Assembly: GCA_016215445.1 (NCBI GenBank)
Contig: JACRJL010000001.1
Span: forward strand, 186,001-250,000
Direction of reading: 5' to 3'
Length of the DNA stretch: 64,000 bases
Source of the DNA: Candidatus Roizmanbacteria bacterium
Lineage (GTDB): Bacteria; Patescibacteriota; Microgenomatia; UBA1406; GWC2-37-13
Below the pieces are notes generated by a model. That model had not been told where the DNA came from, did no database searches, and saw only the letters and a list, made by a program, of their open reading frames with translations. Shown one piece after another: positions 59,870 to 64,000 of the stretch (the stretch's first letter is position 1; each line of letters opens with the position of its first letter). The position numbers and the translations under genes are program-made.

Positions 59870-61138
59870 TCAATTTAAATTGAACATTTTTCCTATGAAG
59901 GTAATCAAGACGGCGCAGGTGATTATGAAAGCGGCGGCGATGATTATAAATCTCGATATTCCTGTAACGCGATATTTTCCCATAATTTCCTGGTTTCCGG
60001 AAAACTTGATAAGGAAATAGAAGATAATAGGTAGCATGGCACCATTTAAGAAGTCGGCATAAAGAGTAAGTTTAAAAAGCGAAGTCTGTGGGAAAAGAGA
60101 TACGATTAGTGCTAAGGCAATCTGGATGATAAAAAACCCGTAAAAAAGCCGACCTTTTTTGAAGTCGGCGTCGAGCGAGCCTTCAAAGCCAAACATCTCG
60201 GAGAAGACGTAGGCCGTCGCCAGAGGGACGATAGTAAGGCCAAGAATTGAGGCTCCAAGTAAACCGAAGGAAAATAAGAGTGTCGAGAGTTTTCCCGCTA
60301 GAGGTGTCATAGCTAGGGCGGCTGAATAACCGTCCAAAACCTTGATATTATTGTTAAATAAAGTATAGGTGACGGCGATTGCCATCATCCAGGAAAAAAA
60401 ACTCGTGACGACAGAGCCGAGAAAAATCTCCGTTCTTTCTGCTTTTAGATGAGTTGGAGTTAGATTTTTATCCAGAATGAAACTGGAAATAAAAAACTGG
60501 CCCCAGGCTGTAATGGTTGTTCCCATGACAGCGATTCTGGAAAACCAAAAACGGAAATCATTGAGGTTAATCTTAGTTGGCAAGATGAGACTTTCCCTCA
60601 TTGCTTCACCCCAATTAGGGTGAGAAAGAATAGCGGAAATTACATAAGCAAAATAGAAAAAGATCATGAAAAGGAAAATATTTTGCAGTTTTTTATAATT
60701 GAAATTGACGACAATAAATATTAAACCGGCGCAGGTGATAATTAACATCAATTGCCAGTTTAAATTGAAAAGCTGGAAAGTCGATTTTAATCCGGAGACA
60801 TTTTGGAGAACGACACCTTGGTTTGTAACGAAATAAAGAGCAAAGAAGATCATAGAGACTGTTACTCCGTATCTTTCCCTGATTAAACTACCCAGACCTT
60901 TACGAGTGACAATGGCTATTCTAGAGCCAATATCCTGCGTAACAGCAAGTAGAATCGTTTCTGGAATAATTAAAAATCTGGACGCCATTCCGTAAAGTGA
61001 GGCAGCAACAGTATAAGTTGCGACCCCTCCTGCGTCATTGTCGGCAACAGCCGTGATAATTCCCGGTCCTAAAACTGCGAGAAAAATTAGTATTCTATAA
61101 CGGAATTTTTTTAATAAACTGCCCAGCTTGGCAATCAT
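59870..61138 (-). CDS. NRAMP-related metal ion transporter
   Basis: A 422-residue protein with about eleven helices. Helix 1 has LGPGIITAVADNDAGGVATYTVAA, where classical NRAMP transporters have a DPGN motif; the D-N-D-A-G-G form belongs to the related DDDPSGIATY branch. Helix 6 has GTTITAWGQFF in place of the metal-binding MPHN. It probably moves a divalent cation, but the altered motifs make Mn2+/Fe2+ specificity uncertain. It is 8 bases downstream of the next gene on the same strand. Confidence 0.85.
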   Translation of the reverse strand: MIAKLGSLLKKFRYRILIFLAVLGPGIITAVADNDAGGVATYTVAASLYGMASRFLIIPETILLAVTQDIGSRIAIVTRKGLGSLIRERYGVTVSMIFFALYFVTNQGVVLQNVSGLKSTFQLFNLNWQLMLIITCAGLIFIVVNFNYKKLQNIFLFMIFFYFAYVISAILSHPNWGEAMRESLILPTKINLNDFRFWFSRIAVMGTTITAWGQFFISSFILDKNLTPTHLKAERTEIFLGSVVTSFFSWMMAIAVTYTLFNNNIKVLDGYSAALAMTPLAGKLSTLLFSFGLLGASILGLTIVPLATAYVFSEMFGFEGSLDADFKKGRLFYGFFIIQIALALIVSLFPQTSLFKLTLYADFLNGAMLPIIFYFLIKFSGNQEIMGKYRVTGISRFIIIAAAFIITCAVLITFIGKMFNLN

Positions 61139-61145
61139 TTATTTA

Positions 61146-61685
61146 TTATACACCTCTCCATTTTCTTTTTTTCCCAAAAAAATCCTCCGGGATGGAGATT
61201 TGCGCCCAGTGAATCCACCACTCTTGGACGATTTTGACTATAAAGACAAATATTAAAGAAAAATAGAGATTATTCGGTCTAACCAAAAAATTCATATTTG
61301 AGAAATAATTACTAAAAAAGAAAAGAAAAAATGAATTTTCGAAAAAGTTTGGAAATAATATGAGAATTTTTCTATTTCCTCTTAAAAAAAATAACATATC
61401 TCCTATAAGTCGGAACAGGAAAAGAATCAATAAAAAACCAAACCATCTACTAAGATTGAAATAGGAATAAAGAAGACTCACTATATACCACCAAAGATCG
61501 AATATTTTGTCTATATTTTCATATTCTTTAAGTGTGGTGACGCCTCGGGAGGCAAATTCGATATCAATAACGTCAAGAAGAAATGATACAATTATTGATG
61601 TCAAAGGCCAAATAAAAATAAGCGGCGCAAAAATAAAACGCAGAATTAATATAAAAATATACCTTATTTTTGCCATAAATTCCAT
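61146..61685 (-). CDS. Hypothetical multi-pass membrane protein
   Basis: A 179-residue protein with about four to five hydrophobic helices (FILILRFIFAPLIFIWPLTS, WFGFLLILFLFRLIGDMLFF, NLYFSLIFVFIVKIV) and a short charged C-terminus. No family is recognised. It may share a transcript with the NRAMP gene 7 bases downstream. Its ATG is only 3 bases from the divergent ATG of the GT4 gene; an internal ATG at 61676 is the alternative start. Confidence 0.6.
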   Translation of the reverse strand: MEFMAKIRYIFILILRFIFAPLIFIWPLTSIIVSFLLDVIDIEFASRGVTTLKEYENIDKIFDLWWYIVSLLYSYFNLSRWFGFLLILFLFRLIGDMLFFLRGNRKILILFPNFFENSFFLFFFSNYFSNMNFLVRPNNLYFSLIFVFIVKIVQEWWIHWAQISIPEDFFGKKRKWRGV

Positions 61686-61688
61686 TAT

Positions 61689-62813
61689 ATGAAAAAACGA
61701 CTAAAAATTGCCATGTTTTTTTCTAGTGATCCGTCGACTGCCGGAGGCGTCCAGGAGCATATTCTTTTTTTAACAAAGGAACTAAGAAAAAGAGGCCACA
61801 AGATAACTATTTTTGGCCCCGAAAAAAACGTCCTCCCCTATATCAACTATCGAGTAATTGCAAAATCGGTTATTCTCCCTGTTCCTAATGGAAATTGGGG
61901 AAACATTACGCTTGAGAAAAAGGATAAGATTATTTCTAAAATAATCAAACAGGGCGGTTTTGACCTGATTCATATTCATGAGCCATATATTCCTTTTATA
62001 AATTGGGAGATCATAAAAGATGTTACTTTGCCCAAGGTTGCTACTTTTCATACTGCTTGGGATAACGATTCTATAGTCAATTTTATTAATCCTTTTATCT
62101 CTCTTTTTAAAGAAGGATTCTCTAAAAGTTTTTCTGGAGTCATTTTTGTTTCAAAAATAGCCAAAAAAAGATGGCAAGACTTATGCAAAAAAAACGTAAT
62201 TAAACAAGTAATCCATAATGCAGTTGATAGATCTTTTTTCCCAATTAAAAAAGAAAAAACTAAAATAGTAAATCTCTTATATGTGGGTAGAATTGTTAGC
62301 AGAAAAGGATTACAGTATTTGTTGAAAGCCTTTAACAAAATAAAAAAGGATTTGCCGAAAATAAAATTGACGATATTAGGAGAAGGGCCTTTGAGAGAAA
62401 GTTTGAAAGAATATGTGCGAAACAATAGTCTTGGAAGATTGGTGGATTTCAAAGGGGAGATAATCGGTAAGGAAAAAATAAGATATTATCAGAATGCCGA
62501 CATTTTTTGTGCTCCTTATTCTGACGAATCTTTTGCTTTGACTGTTCTTGAGGCGATGGCTTGCGGTCTTCCGATTGTTGGTTTTAAAAATGAAGCGTTT
62601 AAGGAAATTTTGAAGGATTATCCTTATAAGCAATTTCTCGTTGAACCCAAAGATACTGGTGAACTGGCCAAAGCTTTGAAAAAATTAATTTATGATGAAA
62701 AAATCCGTAGTGTCATATCTTCTTGGTCAATAAAAGAAAGCAAGAAGTATAGTTGGGAAAAGGTCGCCGAAGAAACGGAAAAATTATATTTTCAGATTCT
62801 TAAATATGAATAA
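61689..62813 (+). CDS. GT4 glycosyltransferase, PimA-like
   Basis: A 374-residue GT-B enzyme. The N-terminus has MFFSSDPSTAGGVQEHILFL, the mannosyl acceptor region LIHIHEPYIPF and ATFHTAWDN; the C-terminal domain has LLYVGRIVSRKGLQYLL, LGEGPLRESL, FCAPYSDESFALTVLEAMAC with E-x7-E, and GFKNEAFKEIL. It resembles phosphatidylinositol mannosyltransferases that begin membrane glycolipids. Its last 8 bases overlap the lepA start. A Shine-Dalgarno sequence is not obvious. Confidence 0.9.
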   Translation: MKKRLKIAMFFSSDPSTAGGVQEHILFLTKELRKRGHKITIFGPEKNVLPYINYRVIAKSVILPVPNGNWGNITLEKKDKIISKIIKQGGFDLIHIHEPYIPFINWEIIKDVTLPKVATFHTAWDNDSIVNFINPFISLFKEGFSKSFSGVIFVSKIAKKRWQDLCKKNVIKQVIHNAVDRSFFPIKKEKTKIVNLLYVGRIVSRKGLQYLLKAFNKIKKDLPKIKLTILGEGPLRESLKEYVRNNSLGRLVDFKGEIIGKEKIRYYQNADIFCAPYSDESFALTVLEAMACGLPIVGFKNEAFKEILKDYPYKQFLVEPKDTGELAKALKKLIYDEKIRSVISSWSIKESKKYSWEKVAEETEKLYFQILKYE

Positions 62814-64000
62814 TATTCGGAATTTTGCCATTATTGCCCACGTTGACCACGGTAAATCAACCTTGGCCGATCGTTTACTTGAATTGACTGGAATGGTTGA
62901 AGCGGGTAAACATGATGAGCAGATGCTTGATCGTAATCCGATCTCGAGGGAAAGAGGGATTACGATAAAGTTGGCGCCTGTTAGAATGAGACATCAGTAT
63001 AGAGTATCCAGTATCCAGTATCCAGGGAAAGAAAATAAAACCTCGATACTCGATACTCAATACTGGATACTTAATCTCATTGATACTCCCGGACACGTTG
63101 ATTTTTCCTACGAAGTGGATCGTACTTTAGCTTGTGTTGAAGGAGTAATTTTGTTGGTCGATGCTACGCAAGGAATCCAAGCCCAAACGATTGCCAATGC
63201 TTACAAGGCAATTGAGAAGAATTTAGTAATCATTCCTGTTGTTAACAAAATTGATCTGCCATCGGCTCAAGTTGAAGAAACAAAAAAACAAATAGTGGCT
63301 TTTCTTGGAATAAAAGAAGAAGAAATATTTTCAGTCTCTGCAAAAACTGGACAAGGGGTAAAAGAATTATTGGAGACTGTGGTAGAAAAAATTCCCTCAC
63401 CGGAAGAAAATATACAACATCATGTTTTCTCAAACGTTTCAGAATCATTAATTTTCGATTCTTATTATGATTCTCACCGGGGAGTAATTGCCTTTGCGAG
63501 AGTTTTTGCAGGGGAATTGAAAAAAGGAGATAAAGTCAAATTAGCCAATTCGGAAGTGGAGTTTATTGTCAACGAAGTTGGTTATTTTAATCCCGAATTG
63601 ATTCCTTCTGAAAAATTAAACCAAAGTGAAATTGGCTATGTTGTGACAAACCTAAAAGACATCCATCAGGTTAATGTCGGAGACAGTATTGTTGATCTAA
63701 AAGGAATTGGAAAGCCCTTGCCGGGATACAAAAAAGTTAAACCGATGGTGTTTGCGTCGATTTTTCCGACTATCAGCGCTGATTATCTCAATTTAAAAAA
63801 AGCCCTAGAAAAGCTCTATCTCAACGATTCGGCCTTACAATTTTCAGGAATATACAGCAAAGCCTTGGGAGCTGGCTTCAGAGTCGGGTTTTTGGGCTTA
63901 CTCCATGCCGATGTTGTCAGAGAAAGGTTGGAGAGAGAGTTTAATTTGAGCTTAATATTGACACCGCCCCAGGTTGAATACAAAGGTGAACAAGGTCAAA
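62806..64000 (+). CDS. lepA: Elongation factor 4 (LepA), 3' end outside window
   Basis: 398 codons of a translational GTPase running off the right edge. ATG at 62806 overlaps the GT4 gene by 8 bases. GTPase motifs: G1 IIAHVDHGKST, G2 RERGIT, G3 LIDTPGHVDF, G4 NKID, G5 SAK; then the LepA-type FIVNEVGYFNPEL, GYVVTNLKDI, LPGYKKVKPMVFASIFP and GFRVGFLGLLHADVV. EF4 back-translocates ribosomes or helps assembly. Between VRMRH and LNLIDTPG the protein has about 16 extra residues encoded by a palindromic repeat (63004-63070). Confidence 0.95.
   Translation, partial: MNNIRNFAIIAHVDHGKSTLADRLLELTGMVEAGKHDEQMLDRNPISRERGITIKLAPVRMRHQYRVSSIQYPGKENKTSILDTQYWILNLIDTPGHVDFSYEVDRTLACVEGVILLVDATQGIQAQTIANAYKAIEKNLVIIPVVNKIDLPSAQVEETKKQIVAFLGIKEEEIFSVSAKTGQGVKELLETVVEKIPSPEENIQHHVFSNVSESLIFDSYYDSHRGVIAFARVFAGELKKGDKVKLANSEVEFIVNEVGYFNPELIPSEKLNQSEIGYVVTNLKDIHQVNVGDSIVDLKGIGKPLPGYKKVKPMVFASIFPTISADYLNLKKALEKLYLNDSALQFSGIYSKALGAGFRVGFLGLLHADVVRERLEREFNLSLILTPPQVEYKGEQGQ
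63004..63070. repeat. In-frame palindromic repeat inside lepA
   Basis: The left arm starts GTATCCAGTAT (63004-63014) and the right arm ends ATACTGGATAC (63060-63070), perfectly complementary over 11 bases. The arms extend inwards imperfectly for about 10 more bases because both contain repeated GTATCCA/GATACTC units. The reading frame stays open and the insert is translated as RVSSIQYPGKENKTSILDTQ. Confidence 0.8.

Noticed and set aside
1-64000. Recoding of UGA as glycine
   Set aside because: Several clear genes end in TGA within overlapping ATGA junctions, and no in-frame TGA is needed to complete any conserved protein.

Overview
The window reads as a piece of chromosome from a small-genome Candidate Phyla Radiation bacterium (Patescibacteria), most likely of the Microgenomates type. 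This is an inference from: AT-rich, tightly packed genes; many 4-base ATGA overlaps and overlapping convergent gene ends; short proteins; many promoters whose -10 box lies only 6-7 bases before the start codon; short tandem or palindromic repeats inside genes; and a very large share of envelope and glycan genes. TGA is used as a stop, which argues against the lineages that read UGA as glycine.

Left part (1-33 kb), mostly household and envelope genes: yebC; an ABC exporter; a PLP enzyme; a cell-wall block (MurF-like ligase, Ddl, an anchored DsbA-like protein, an exported protein); a putative DNA-repair pair (SPL-type radical SAM protein and AlkA-type glycosylase) behind a promoter containing a LexA-like box; a DEAD-box type helicase; flavodoxin; glutamine synthetase; a single Xer recombinase; a run of membrane and glycosyl-transfer genes; GalE; and a 1727-residue surface protein with three tandem Ig-like repeats. 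tRNA-Leu(TAG), tRNA-Ser(GGA) and tRNA-Gly(TCC) lie here. The only long non-coding stretch (2890-3868) holds many inverted repeats and a terminator-like hairpin.

Right part (33-62 kb), a glycan island: several GT-C, GT2 and GT4 glycosyltransferases, a Wzx-type flippase, a Wzm/Wzt ABC exporter, two membrane acyltransferases, Gmd and Fcl (GDP-L-fucose type sugar), and a set (NDP-hexose 2,3-dehydratase, DegT aminotransferase, NAD-dependent epimerase/reductase, GNAT acetyltransferase) that together suggest an N-acylated amino-dideoxy sugar. A sulfatase-fold protein with a DUF4214-like tail and a PAPS-reductase-family protein lacking the reductase cysteines sit beside metK. The 42.6-57.5 kb part looks more AT-rich than the rest by eye. 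NRAMP-type transporter, GT4 and lepA (cut by the window edge) close the window.

The most notable signals are a compact SAM-I (S-box) riboswitch whose P1 helix contains the metK start codon, the LexA-like box on the repair operon, in-frame palindromic or tandem repeats inside lepA and glycosyltransferase genes, the amino-deoxysugar gene set, and the structured non-coding region at 3.0-3.8 kb. All functional calls are from reading sequence motifs; no search was run.
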